A stretch of DNA of 14,895 bases from an uncultured Collinsella sp. (GCA_902491415.1 CABUHP010000021.1:1-14895); one strand, 5' to 3'. Shown: positions 7,558 through 14,540, numbered from the stretch's first letter. Translations and numbers: made by a program. The notes: generated by a model not told the origin, from the letters alone.

Positions 7558-8583
7558 ATGCGAGAACCCGTGTCCAGTCCGTTTACCAGCTTTTTAGCCC
7601 AGCACTTTGACCAGATCAACGACTATCTGGCCACGTTCTTTGACGGACAGGCGACCTCTGCCGATATCGAGCGCTACCTGTATACCCCGCTCTCGACATT
7701 TACGGCCAATGCCGGCAAGCGCCACCGCCCGCTCATCTGCATGCTCGCCGCCACCGCGGTAGGTGGCAGCTTTGAGAGCGCCCGCAGCGCGGCGGCAGCT
7801 ATCGAGCACTTTCAGTCGGGAGCGCTTATCCATGACGACATCGCCGACAACGGACAGCTTCGTCGAGGTAAGCCCTGCATGCACCTTACCGAGGGCACGG
7901 GCCTTGCCATCAATTGTGGCGACCTGGCGCTCACCATGGTCACCAAGACGGTTCTCGACGACCCCACGCTGGAGTCCGACGTGAAGCTGCGTGTGCTCCA
8001 CGAGCTTACCGAGATGATCGTCCGCACCATCGAGGGTCAAGCGCTCGACCTGGGTTGGGTCCGTGACGGGCGCTTTGATATCTCGGTTGATGACTACCTG
8101 GACATGGCGACGCACAAGACCGCGTTTTACAGCGGAGCCACGCCGCTTGCCGCCGGAGCCATTATCGGCGGCGGCAGCGATAAGCAAATCGAAGCGCTGC
8201 GCGCCTTTGGCCTGCACACGGGCCTTGCCTTTCAGATTCAGGACGACCTGCTCAACCTTGTCGGCACTAAGGAAGCCGCCAACAAGGACTTCCGCACCGA
8301 CATCACCGAGGGCAAGCGCACGCTTGTCGCCGTACATGCCCTCTCTGATGAGCGCTACCACGACGAGGTCGAGGCGATTCTTTCCTCGGGCACCGATGAT
8401 CCCGCGCAGCTCGCACGCGCCGTGGAGATCTTCCAAGAGACCGGCTCCATCGATTACGCCCACACTTACGCGCTCGACCTGACCGCTAAGGCCAAAGCGG
8501 CCATCGAGAACGTTGAGCTTGATCCGCACGCACGCGAGCTGTTCCTCTCCATGGCAGATTTCTTTGTGGAGCGCCTTAACTAA
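7558..8583 (+). CDS. Polyprenyl diphosphate synthase (trans-isoprenyl synthase family)
   Basis: Elongates allylic diphosphates with isopentenyl diphosphate, supplying a lipid chain for menaquinone or the cell-wall carrier; cytoplasmic or membrane-associated. Length 341 aa fits. Visible motifs: GKRHRP (IPP-binding K and R, about residue 53), first aspartate-rich motif DDIAD at 93-97 followed by RRGKP, second aspartate-rich site QDDLLN at 228-233, and KDFRTDITEGKRT near 250. The second motif ends in Asn where DDxxD has Asp. The product chain length cannot be told with certainty. Start: ATG 7558 is the first possible codon since an in-frame stop lies at 7549-7551. The purine run AAGAAAG sits too close to it, so GTG 7570 is a real alternative. 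No operon partner of the isoprenoid pathway is adjacent. Confidence 0.9.
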   Translation: MREPVSSPFTSFLAQHFDQINDYLATFFDGQATSADIERYLYTPLSTFTANAGKRHRPLICMLAATAVGGSFESARSAAAAIEHFQSGALIHDDIADNGQLRRGKPCMHLTEGTGLAINCGDLALTMVTKTVLDDPTLESDVKLRVLHELTEMIVRTIEGQALDLGWVRDGRFDISVDDYLDMATHKTAFYSGATPLAAGAIIGGGSDKQIEALRAFGLHTGLAFQIQDDLLNLVGTKEAANKDFRTDITEGKRTLVAVHALSDERYHDEVEAILSSGTDDPAQLARAVEIFQETGSIDYAHTYALDLTAKAKAAIENVELDPHARELFLSMADFFVERLN

Positions 8584-8625
8584 CGGGGGTTATAAAACCT
8601 GTCAGCAGCGTATTTAGGCACAACT

Positions 8626-8634
8626 TGCTACACT
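8626..8634 (+). promoter_or_regulatory. Candidate extended -10 promoter for the peptidoglycan-binding-repeat gene
   Basis: TGCTACACT is a TGn-extended -10 element in the 138-nt gap after the prenyl synthase gene. No clear -35 is visible. The start site would be near 8641, giving a leader of about 80 nt before ATG 8722. Confidence 0.3.
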
Positions 8635-8721
8635 GTTGAGTGTATGTTTATGCATCCCTTTGCGTTGTCTATCCGACAGACGCTCAAATAGTACGAATGG
8701 TACGCCGAAAGGGGTTCGTTC

Positions 8722-9627
8722 ATGGAACCTATTACAACGGGCATGCAAGGAGCAGCCGTCGAGGACGTGCAGTCTCGTCTCCTGCAGCTCGGCTACACGA
8801 TTGATGCCGCCGAAGTCACCGACAAGTACTTTGGAGCCACCACTGAGCAGGCCGTCAGCACCTTCAGGCTCGACAGCGGCCTTGCTGCCGGTCATGCCGT
8901 CGATATCCCCTGCTGGAGCGCCCTTGTAGACGCTTCGTATAAGCTGGGCGACCGCACCCTCTATCTGCGCATGCCCAATTTCCATGGCGCCGATGTGCAG
9001 GCCCTGCAGCGCGCTCTCAACGTTTTGGGCTTTGCCTGTGGCGAAGACGACGGCTACTTTGGTCCGCATACCGAGGCCGCCCTGCAGCAGTTCCAGGAAA
9101 ATGTCGGCCTGTTTGCCGACGGCATGGCCTTCCAGGACACCTACGCCTACATCAACCGCCTGCACCATGTGTGGGAGGGCAAGCCCTCGGTCACCGAAGC
9201 CGAGTCCCGCATCGGTTTTGCTCGCGCCGCCAACGTGCTCGAGCGTTTCCAGATTGCCGTTATCGGCGAGGACCCCATCGCACGCAGCGTTGCGTCGCGC
9301 ATGTGGAATATCGCCACGGCAACGACCGACAACAGCGGCATGATGCTCTGCGACTCCGAGGTCCCAACCGACGTTGACCTGGTGCTCGAGATCGCAAGCG
9401 ACGAGCTGCCCGCCGACGCCGCACCGCGCGCCACGATTGCCCTCGCCGAGTGCCACAACCTGGCCCAGCGCATCCGCACTGCCAATGTCGCCGCACAGCA
9501 GAAGCCGGCACGCATTCGCATTGAGCTCACGGGCATGACGCGCTACAACGGCACCTTCACGGCCAGCGACGCGCAGACACTCGCCGTACGCCTGCTCGAT
9601 GGCGTTTGCGATGCCCTCGCAGATTAG
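8722..9627 (+). CDS. Protein with two peptidoglycan-binding-like repeats, no signal peptide
   Basis: Length 301 aa. Two PG_binding_1-type three-helix repeats are visible. The first covers about residues 9-60 (GAAVEDVQSRLLQLGY, then DKYFGATTEQAVSTF). The second covers about 88-140 (GADVQALQRALNVLGF, then DGYFGPHTEAALQQFQ). The part from about 175 to 301 is an alpha/beta region (FQIAVIGEDPIARSVASRMW; KPARIRIELTGMTRYNG) that I cannot assign; it faintly recalls the amidase_3 fold but shows no recognisable zinc-ligand set. There is no signal peptide or membrane segment, which is odd for a wall-binding protein. GAAAGGGG lies about 6 nt before ATG 8722. The gene stands alone before tRNA-Gln, whose promoter starts inside its last codons. 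Function unknown; wall sensing or a degenerate amidase are guesses. Confidence 0.8.
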   Translation: MEPITTGMQGAAVEDVQSRLLQLGYTIDAAEVTDKYFGATTEQAVSTFRLDSGLAAGHAVDIPCWSALVDASYKLGDRTLYLRMPNFHGADVQALQRALNVLGFACGEDDGYFGPHTEAALQQFQENVGLFADGMAFQDTYAYINRLHHVWEGKPSVTEAESRIGFARAANVLERFQIAVIGEDPIARSVASRMWNIATATTDNSGMMLCDSEVPTDVDLVLEIASDELPADAAPRATIALAECHNLAQRIRTANVAAQQKPARIRIELTGMTRYNGTFTASDAQTLAVRLLDGVCDALAD

Positions 9628-9634
9628 GTAAACT
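9606..9634 (+). promoter_or_regulatory. Candidate promoter of tRNA-Gln
   Basis: TTGCGA (9606-9611), exactly 17 nt, TAAACT (9629-9634); each hexamer matches 4 of 6 consensus bases. The start site would be near 9641, 25 nt before the tRNA. The -35 lies in the last codons of the preceding gene. A small GTTGC/GCAAC stem sits at about 9641-9655 in the 5' leader. Confidence 0.45.
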
Positions 9635-9665
9635 AAACGAGTTGCTTTTGGGCAACACCACACAT

Positions 9666-9737
9666 TGGGACGTAGTTCAACGGTAGAACTCCGGTTTTTG
9701 GTGCCGGCTGTTGGGGGTTCGAATCCCTCCGTCCCAG
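9666..9737 (+). tRNA. tRNA-Gln (anticodon UUG)
   Basis: A 72-nt cloverleaf: acceptor TGGGACG (9666-9672) pairs with CGTCCCA (9730-9736), discriminator G9737. The D-arm contains AGTTCAACGGTAGAACT. Anticodon stem CCGGT/GCCGG surrounds loop TTTTGGT with anticodon TTG at 9698-9700. The T-arm includes GGTTCGAATCC. CCA is not encoded (CCC follows), so it must be added after transcription. The UUG anticodon reads CAA and, by wobble, CAG. Confidence 0.96.
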
Positions 9738-9750
9738 CCCTTAAGAACAC

Positions 9751-9788
9751 AGCGCTCCGGGCCCTTATGAACCTGGAGCGCTTTCTTG
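9751..9788 (+). terminator. Intrinsic terminator of tRNA-Gln
   Basis: AGCGCTCC (9751-9758) pairs with GGAGCGCT (9775-9782), a perfect 8-bp stem followed by TTCTTG. The stem can extend by AAGAA/TTCTT with a small bulge. It begins 13 nt after the tRNA end. Confidence 0.7.
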
Positions 9789-9796
9789 TGGGCAAG

Positions 9797-9813
9797 CGGA
9801 GGGATTCGAACCC
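9797..9813 (-). repeat. Inverted copy of the tRNA-Gln T-arm segment
   Basis: The 17-nt GGGTTCGAATCCCTCCG at 9715-9731 inside tRNA-Gln recurs exactly on the minus strand at 9797-9813. The surrounding minus-strand sequence shows a CCGCA-CCCT-TGCGG stem just before it, like a long variable arm. No complete cloverleaf is present, so it is at best a tRNA remnant. Confidence 0.6.
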
Positions 9814-9840
9814 GCAAGGGTGCGGAGCTGAGGAAACGCG

Positions 9841-9876
9841 AAGGCGCCCCAAGCCCATTAGGACCAAGAGCGCCTT
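9841..9876. other. Stem-loop in the gene-free block after tRNA-Gln
   Basis: AAGGCGC (9841-9847) pairs with GCGCCTT (9870-9876) around a 22-nt loop. There is no clear T-run on either side. A further small stem GGCCC-CGAC-GGGCC lies at 9937-9950. The whole 9738-10163 block (426 nt) contains only such repeats and stems; I see no credible gene in it. Confidence 0.4.
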
Positions 9877-9969
9877 ACATCAAGAAAATATCAGCCCCGT
9901 TCCGAAAAGCGAGCCGTCATCTACAAAATGGCGTGTGGCCCCGACGGGCCGGGCATTAAGTTTGTCGCG

Positions 9970-9997
9970 AGTTCCGCACGAACAGGAGGCCACTTAA
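9970..9997 (+). repeat. 28-bp repeat, left copy (inverted relative to 14868-14895)
   Basis: This copy (AGTTCCGCACG... ...GAGGCCACTTAA) is the exact reverse complement of 14868-14895. Here the partner arm that would complete a hairpin is missing, apart from a distant GTGGCC at 9935-9940. It is probably a member of an interspersed palindromic repeat family. Confidence 0.75.
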
Positions 9998-10010
9998 CCT
10001 CGATGTTTTG

Positions 10011-10131
10011 GACGTGACAGCGAGAGGGGCCCTGGTATGGCAAGGTGACGTGAAACAAGGCGGCGCTGACCTTCTGGTCGCGCCGCCGAAGTTGAACGTC
10101 AGATTGCCGTGCCAGGGCCCCTCGCAGCGTC
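10011..10131. repeat. 120-bp imperfect palindrome
   Basis: Two arms of roughly 50-60 nt run tail to tail around TTCT (10072-10075). Matching blocks: GAGGGGCCCTGG (10024-10035) with CCAGGGCCCCTC (10112-10123); GGCAA (10039-10043) with TTGCC (10104-10108); GACGT (10047-10051) with ACGTC (10096-10100); GGCGGCGC (10059-10066) with GCGCCGCC (10080-10087); GACC with GGTC at the tip. Intervening bases differ between arms, so they look like two diverged copies of one unit. It would fold into a long hairpin as RNA or single-stranded DNA. Confidence 0.75.
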
Positions 10132-10138
10132 AAGAAGT

Positions 10139-10160
10139 CCGCCGTTCGGTAGAACGGCGG
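10139..10160 (-). terminator. Terminator of the JetD-like gene
   Basis: A perfect 9-bp stem CCGCCGTTC-GGTA-GAACGGCGG lies directly after the stop codon at 10164-10166. On the minus strand it is followed by ACTTCTTG, a weak T-tract. Location and symmetry support termination of the minus-strand gene. Confidence 0.6.
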
Positions 10161-10163
10161 AAT

Positions 10164-12344
10164 CTAATTGTTCAGCATGCGGTCGAAGCTTCCCGAGTCG
10201 CCATCCCGATAGTCTGCGGTCATCAGAATCTCCTGCGGAATGCGCCCGCCTTCACGCAGCACGTTGCGGAACTGCACGCGCGTAACCATGGGCAGATCCT
10301 TGATCGTCGCTGCCAGGTTCTGCGGCACGCCCTGGTTGGCAGCCGCGGGCTCGCACTCGCCGCCGGCCTTCACGCGACGCTTATGCTCGGCGAGCATGGC
10401 GCGGTACATGCCGGCATGCAGGCGAATCTCAACCACATTGGCATTGCGAGCCTGCTCGACGATGCGCGCGCCCTCGCGATCGATATCGCCCACGTAGTAG
10501 ACGTAGTTAAAGCGATAGCCAATCTCAGCCAGATAATCATCCAGTGCGTGCGAGACGCTCGCCTTGCAGCCGCCGCCAAAAATCACGCCGCCCACCTTGG
10601 TACCAAAGAGCTTGGCATGTTTGCGTCCGCGCAGGAGCTTGACGATCTCGTCGTAGGTATCCAGGTTCTCGACCATAATGAACGGCTTGTCGGCACCCAG
10701 CGTAAAGAAGCCCGTAAAGTGCACGGGGCGATTGGGGGCGACCTTGATCGCCTGCATGCTAATGCCCTTTTCGGTCATACGTCTGATCAGGCGCTCACCG
10801 TGCTTGCCGTCAAAAGCCTTCTCGTCGTTAAAGATCTGGTAGGCACGCTGGCGGCGCGAGGCAACCGGCGTATCGGCACCTCGGTTCTGCTCGATCCAAG
10901 CCTGAATGATTGCGATTTCCTCGGCAATCTTGCGGTTGGACATCTCGTTGTGCTGAGTGCGCTGCGGAGCCTTTTTGCCGTCCTTGCCCTCGACCTTTAC
11001 GATCTGTGTCTGCTGCTCCTTGATCTTAGAGAGCGCCGTAGGCGTAGGGACAACTTTGAGCAGCTGCCTGCCTAAAACGCGGGCAAGGGCAAACGCCGAG
11101 ACCTCGCCGTGGACTGCCGACTTGGGCTGCTGGGCAGCGGTATCTGCTGCGGTAGACTCCGGCTTCTTCTGAGACTTGCGCTTAGAATCGCCTTGGGAAT
11201 TGCGCTCGCGCTTCGGCATAGGCGCCTGCTTCTGCGGACGATCGGACTTACTCTCCTTCGCTGGCTGGCGCTTAGGCTGCCCCGAAGAAACCTCGACCTT
11301 CGCATCCTCGTCCTGCGGCGTGGTCTTCTCGGCTGCAGTCTCGGCATGGGAACTGCGGCCCCCACGATGGCGACGGCGGCGAGGCTTGCTCGACGCGCCC
11401 TGCTCCGCCTGCTCATCAGTAGGCTGCTGGCCCTTGGCCTCGGCATCAACCTCAAGCTGCGGCTCAACAGGCTTCTGTTCGCGAGCCGCCGGCTCAACGG
11501 CCTTCTTGTCCTTCTCGTCCTGAGTGGTCGAAGCCGGCTCGCTCTTCTCCTGACGCCTTACGGGATACGCGCGCCCCGCAAAACCACGTCCGGGACGGCA
11601 TGAACCCGGAGCCTTCTTGGCCGGTTCATCGGACGCGTCAGCAGCCTCGGCGGAATCCTGGACCTCGCATGCAATACCTCGCTGCTCGGCCTTAAAATGG
11701 GCACCGCGGCGACGCTTGGGCTCCTGGATCTCAGTATGCTCTTGAGTGCGAGTCGGCTCCTGCATCCCGACGGGCTTTTCCTCGACGGACTCAGCATCCG
11801 TCTCACCCTTTTGAGCAACGGCGCGACGGAAGCGCTCCTGCTGGGCGCGGCGCTGCGCATCGCGCTTGCCACCCCCGCCAAAACCGCCGCGTCCCGCCTT
11901 GGCCGTAAAAGCACGCACGACGTTCTCATCGAGCAACTCATCGGTATCGACATGCTCACGCGGGGCAACTTCTTCCACAGCAGGCACGTCAGCGGAATCC
12001 TCGACGACAAAATCCTCGACGGACTCGGCAGGCTGCTCCTGGGCATCGCGGATCTCGACATTGATGGTATAGAACGCCGGGCGCCCGTTAATGCCGCTAC
12101 CCTCGATCTTGGTCACAATATTTGCCGCGATAAGCTCATCGCGCATCGCCTTGGTGTCACATTCCTTATCGACGGAGCGAAAAATTTGCGCCAGCGCACT
12201 CGACTTAATCTTGAGCGCCTTGCGGCAGAGCAGGTCGTAGGCAACCAGCTTGGCACGCTCGGCAGAAAGCGACGTCTGGCTGCTCAGACGCTCAGCCAGG
12301 GCATCGACATTATTTTGGTTATCGGAATATACCGTCTTGGCCAC
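10164..12344 (-). CDS. Orphan JetD-like (DUF2220-type TOPRIM) protein with long disordered linker
   Basis: Length 726 aa from GTG 12344, chosen because GAAAGGGG lies just upstream; an in-frame ATG at 12368 has no ribosome-binding site. Residues about 1-100 are a helical, winged-helix-like domain (SLSAERAKLVAYDLLCRKAL; GRPAFYTINV). Residues about 105-420 are low complexity: Glu/Gln/Lys/Arg/Pro/Ala with RGGFGGGGKR and RRRRHRGGR patches, surely disordered. Residues about 425-726 are folded and carry IMVENLDTYDEI (E559), a GGVIFGGGCKAS segment, then YYVGDIDREGARI (D620, D622). This E...DxD layout with the Gly-rich middle is the pattern of the JetD/DUF2220 TOPRIM nuclease subunit of Wadjet defence systems and of topoisomerase VI A. 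No jetA, jetB or jetC lies next to it. Nucleic-acid cleavage or binding is inferred; a housekeeping role is equally possible. Confidence 0.75.
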   Translation of the reverse strand: MAKTVYSDNQNNVDALAERLSSQTSLSAERAKLVAYDLLCRKALKIKSSALAQIFRSVDKECDTKAMRDELIAANIVTKIEGSGINGRPAFYTINVEIRDAQEQPAESVEDFVVEDSADVPAVEEVAPREHVDTDELLDENVVRAFTAKAGRGGFGGGGKRDAQRRAQQERFRRAVAQKGETDAESVEEKPVGMQEPTRTQEHTEIQEPKRRRGAHFKAEQRGIACEVQDSAEAADASDEPAKKAPGSCRPGRGFAGRAYPVRRQEKSEPASTTQDEKDKKAVEPAAREQKPVEPQLEVDAEAKGQQPTDEQAEQGASSKPRRRRHRGGRSSHAETAAEKTTPQDEDAKVEVSSGQPKRQPAKESKSDRPQKQAPMPKRERNSQGDSKRKSQKKPESTAADTAAQQPKSAVHGEVSAFALARVLGRQLLKVVPTPTALSKIKEQQTQIVKVEGKDGKKAPQRTQHNEMSNRKIAEEIAIIQAWIEQNRGADTPVASRRQRAYQIFNDEKAFDGKHGERLIRRMTEKGISMQAIKVAPNRPVHFTGFFTLGADKPFIMVENLDTYDEIVKLLRGRKHAKLFGTKVGGVIFGGGCKASVSHALDDYLAEIGYRFNYVYYVGDIDREGARIVEQARNANVVEIRLHAGMYRAMLAEHKRRVKAGGECEPAAANQGVPQNLAATIKDLPMVTRVQFRNVLREGGRIPQEILMTADYRDGDSGSFDRMLNN

Positions 12345-12365
12345 GGGGCCCCTTTCATATGTACA

Positions 12366-12381
12366 CATATACGTCTATATG
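12366..12381. promoter_or_regulatory. Operator-like palindrome upstream of the JetD-like gene
   Basis: CATATA-CGTC-TATATG is a 6-4-6 perfect inverted repeat, 22 nt upstream of the GTG start, and TATGTACACATA (12358-12369) overlaps it. A promoter should lie in this AT-rich stretch, but hexamers are not clear enough to place. Confidence 0.35.
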
Positions 12382-12449
12382 GTACAACGCGCGCCCTTAT
12401 CCACGCAAAACATCTGCGAGAACACTCGAGCGTCACCCGCTTTTGCATG

Positions 12450-12486
12450 AAAAAAGGACCGAGCCCGCGAAGTCGCGGACCCGGTC
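12450..12486 (-). terminator. Intrinsic terminator of the cstA-family gene
   Basis: A 13-bp stem (12457-12469 with 12474-12486, GACCG and CCGCG blocks with two G-U pairs between) and a 4-nt loop are followed on the minus strand by CTTTTTT. It lies about 43 nt after the transporter stop codon and separates it from the JetD-like gene. Confidence 0.9.
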
Positions 12487-12528
12487 TTTCCGAGTCATAT
12501 AGATGTGACGTTCAACTCGTCAGGTCGA

Positions 12529-14418
12529 CTAAGCCTTGGCGGCCTCGGCGTCGGCAGGAGCCTCAGCGGCAGCGGCGCGGCCGTACTCGGCCTTGCCCAT
12601 CTCGGACCACTCGGGCTCCTCGTCGGGCATGGAACCGGCCTCCTTGCCGAAGAGCTCCTTGAGGCAGTTGACGGCGACGATGAGGCCCAGGACCATCAGC
12701 AGGACGGCGAAGACAAGCTGCAGGCCCTTGGTGGCGGCGACGGAGACGGCGGCCGTGGTGGCGGTAGCCGGGATGGTGCCGAAGAAGCCGTAAGCCTGGA
12801 CAGCGGCCATACAGCCCATGGCGCTCTGGACCAGCGAGGTGAAGGTGCAGCAGAGCAGGAAGACGACGGGCACGTAGAGCATCCAGCCCTTGCGGCCGGT
12901 GCACTTGCAGAACACGGCGAGGGTGATCATGGTCATGCCGCCGAGCAGCTGGTTGGAAGCACCAAAGAGCGGCCAGATGTTGGCATAGCCACCAAAAGCG
13001 AGGGCGAGACCGGGAAGCAGGGTGACGACCGTGGCGAACCAGGGGTTGCCGAGGACCTTCATGTAGCCGGCCTTGGACTCGATGGCCAGGGCGTCGTTGG
13101 TCTGGGCAAAGAACTCGGAGAACGAGGTGCGGGCGATGCGGGCGACGGCGTCGAGCGAGGTCAGGGCCAGAGCGGAGACGTTCATGGTCATGAAGACGGT
13201 AGCGAGCGTGCCGTCAACACCGAAGGCCTGCATACCGCGGGAGATGCCAGCGGCGAAGATCTGGAACGGGGTGGAAGCGACGCCGGCGTTGAGGGCGCCG
13301 GTACCGGCGGTGTTCATGTCGGAGAACATGATGCCGGCGACGATGATGGCAAGGATGCCGACGAAGGACTCGACGATCATGGCACCATAACCGACCTTGA
13401 CGGCGTCCTGCTCCTTCTCGACCTGCTTAGAAGAGGTGCCGGAAGAAACGAGGCTGTGGAAACCGGAGAGAGCACCGCAAGCGACGGAGACGAACAGGAC
13501 CGGGAACATCATGCCGGAGGCAGTGGAGAAGCCGGTGAAGACCGGAGCGGTGATAGTGGCCTGACCGTTGACGCCCAGGACGACGATGCCGAGGACAGCG
13601 CAGACGATCATGACGATCATCATGATGGAAGTGAGGTAGTCACGCGGGGTCTTGAGCATCTGGATGGGCATAGCGCCAGCGAAGACAAGGTAGACCATGA
13701 CGACGGCGAACCACTGGAACTTATCCAGGTAGACTGGGAACTGCATACCGACGGCGAACATGAGAACCATGAGGACAACGCCGGTGACGAACTCGGCAGC
13801 GCCGGTGAGGTTGAACTTCTTCTGGGCCCAACCAAAGGCGATAGCGACGAAGGTGAACAGGATGGAGATGGTACCAGCGCAGCCGGCGGCATAGGACTTG
13901 GTGAAGTCGATGGCACCGGTAGCAGCACCAGAAGCGTCAACGGCCGGGGTGAACATGAACGTCTTGCAGACCATGTCGGTGAAGGCGGCGATGACGATGA
14001 TGCAGAACAGCCAGCAGAACAGCAGGAACAGGCGACGGCCGGTCTTGCCGATGTACTTCTCGATGAGCTGAGCGAGCGACTTGCCGTTGTTCTTCATCGA
14101 AGCGTACAGGGCACCAAAGTCGTGGACGGCGCCAAAGAAGATGCCGCCGATGAGGACCCAGAGCACGACAGGCAGCCAGCCAAAGGCCATGGCGACGATC
14201 GTACCCGTGACAGGGCCAGCACCGCAGATCGAGCTGAACTGGTGCGAGAACGCGGTGAAGGCGGAGACGGGCGAGAAGCTCTTGCCGTCCTTCATACGCT
14301 TGGCCGGCGTGAGGGCCTCTTTGTCAACGCCCCACTTGTTGGCCAACCAGCGGCCGTAGCCCAGATAGCCGCAGGCGAGCACCGCCGCGGCCACAACCAT
14401 GAGCAAAACTCCGTTCAT
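12529..14418 (-). CDS. cstA: CstA-family carbon starvation transporter (peptide/pyruvate uptake)
   Basis: Polytopic membrane protein of 629 aa; E. coli CstA is about 700 aa, so this is the shorter form. It has a start helix LLMVVAAAVLACGYLGYGRW, and the family hallmark region FSHQFSSICGAGPVTG followed by GGIFFGAVHDFGALYAS near residues 57-107. Many further hydrophobic helices follow to about residue 600, then a hydrophilic Glu/Ala-rich tail. Family members import peptides or pyruvate, usually when preferred carbon is short. AGAGGAGG lies before ATG 14418. An AUG-UAA minimal frame (14423-14418) sits between the ribosome-binding site and the start, overlapping it as UAAUG. Monocistronic: terminator at 12450-12486, and its own promoter plus long structured leader upstream. 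Confidence 0.92.
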   Translation of the reverse strand: MNGVLLMVVAAAVLACGYLGYGRWLANKWGVDKEALTPAKRMKDGKSFSPVSAFTAFSHQFSSICGAGPVTGTIVAMAFGWLPVVLWVLIGGIFFGAVHDFGALYASMKNNGKSLAQLIEKYIGKTGRRLFLLFCWLFCIIVIAAFTDMVCKTFMFTPAVDASGAATGAIDFTKSYAAGCAGTISILFTFVAIAFGWAQKKFNLTGAAEFVTGVVLMVLMFAVGMQFPVYLDKFQWFAVVMVYLVFAGAMPIQMLKTPRDYLTSIMMIVMIVCAVLGIVVLGVNGQATITAPVFTGFSTASGMMFPVLFVSVACGALSGFHSLVSSGTSSKQVEKEQDAVKVGYGAMIVESFVGILAIIVAGIMFSDMNTAGTGALNAGVASTPFQIFAAGISRGMQAFGVDGTLATVFMTMNVSALALTSLDAVARIARTSFSEFFAQTNDALAIESKAGYMKVLGNPWFATVVTLLPGLALAFGGYANIWPLFGASNQLLGGMTMITLAVFCKCTGRKGWMLYVPVVFLLCCTFTSLVQSAMGCMAAVQAYGFFGTIPATATTAAVSVAATKGLQLVFAVLLMVLGLIVAVNCLKELFGKEAGSMPDEEPEWSEMGKAEYGRAAAAEAPADAEAAKA

Positions 14419-14458
14419 TACATTTCCTCCTCTAAAAAGAACTTCCTAGACATAAAAA

Positions 14459-14492
14459 ATGAGGGCCGTCGGTTGCGCTCGACGGCCCTCAT
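14459..14492 (-). terminator. Leader terminator (candidate attenuator) upstream of cstA
   Basis: A perfect 13-bp stem (14459-14471 with 14480-14492, TGAGGGCCGTCG/CGACGGCCCTCA) and an 8-nt loop are followed on the minus strand by TTTTTTATG. It sits about 40 nt before the cstA start codon, downstream of the only clear minus-strand promoter. It would therefore stop cstA transcription unless an alternative fold disrupts it. Confidence 0.8.
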
Positions 14493-14503
14493 CTTCATCA
14501 GCC

Positions 14504-14540
14504 GCCCGTTATCGTACGGGCTAGCTGTATGTGCTAACCC
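14504..14540 (-). promoter_or_regulatory. Mutually exclusive hairpins in the cstA leader
   Basis: On the minus strand, GGGTTAGC (14533-14540) can pair with GCTAGCCC (14518-14525), eight bp with one G-U pair. Alternatively CAGC-TA-GCCCGT pairs with ACGGGC-G-GCTG (down to 14499), a ten-bp stem with a small internal loop. Both use the same GCCC bases, so only one can form. Switching of this kind before a terminator is typical of attenuators and riboswitches. Confidence 0.55.

Noticed and set aside
8614..9867. A 417-codon minus-strand frame containing GTEGFEPPTAGTKNRSSTVELRPN-like text
   Set aside because: That segment is the well-known spurious translation of a tRNA on its opposite strand. The rest is antisense to the peptidoglycan-binding-repeat gene.
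9921..10133. A 70-codon minus-strand frame in the repeat block
   Set aside because: It is made entirely of the 28-bp repeat and the long palindrome, has no ribosome-binding site, and is better explained as translated repeat.
9738..10163. CRISPR array in the repeat-rich block
   Set aside because: The repeats are inverted and diverged, not regularly spaced direct repeats, and there are no cas genes.
10164..12344. A complete Wadjet (JetABCD) defence system
   Set aside because: Only a JetD-like C-terminal domain is present. The adjacent genes are a transporter and a tRNA/repeat block, and no condensin-like subunits are in the window.
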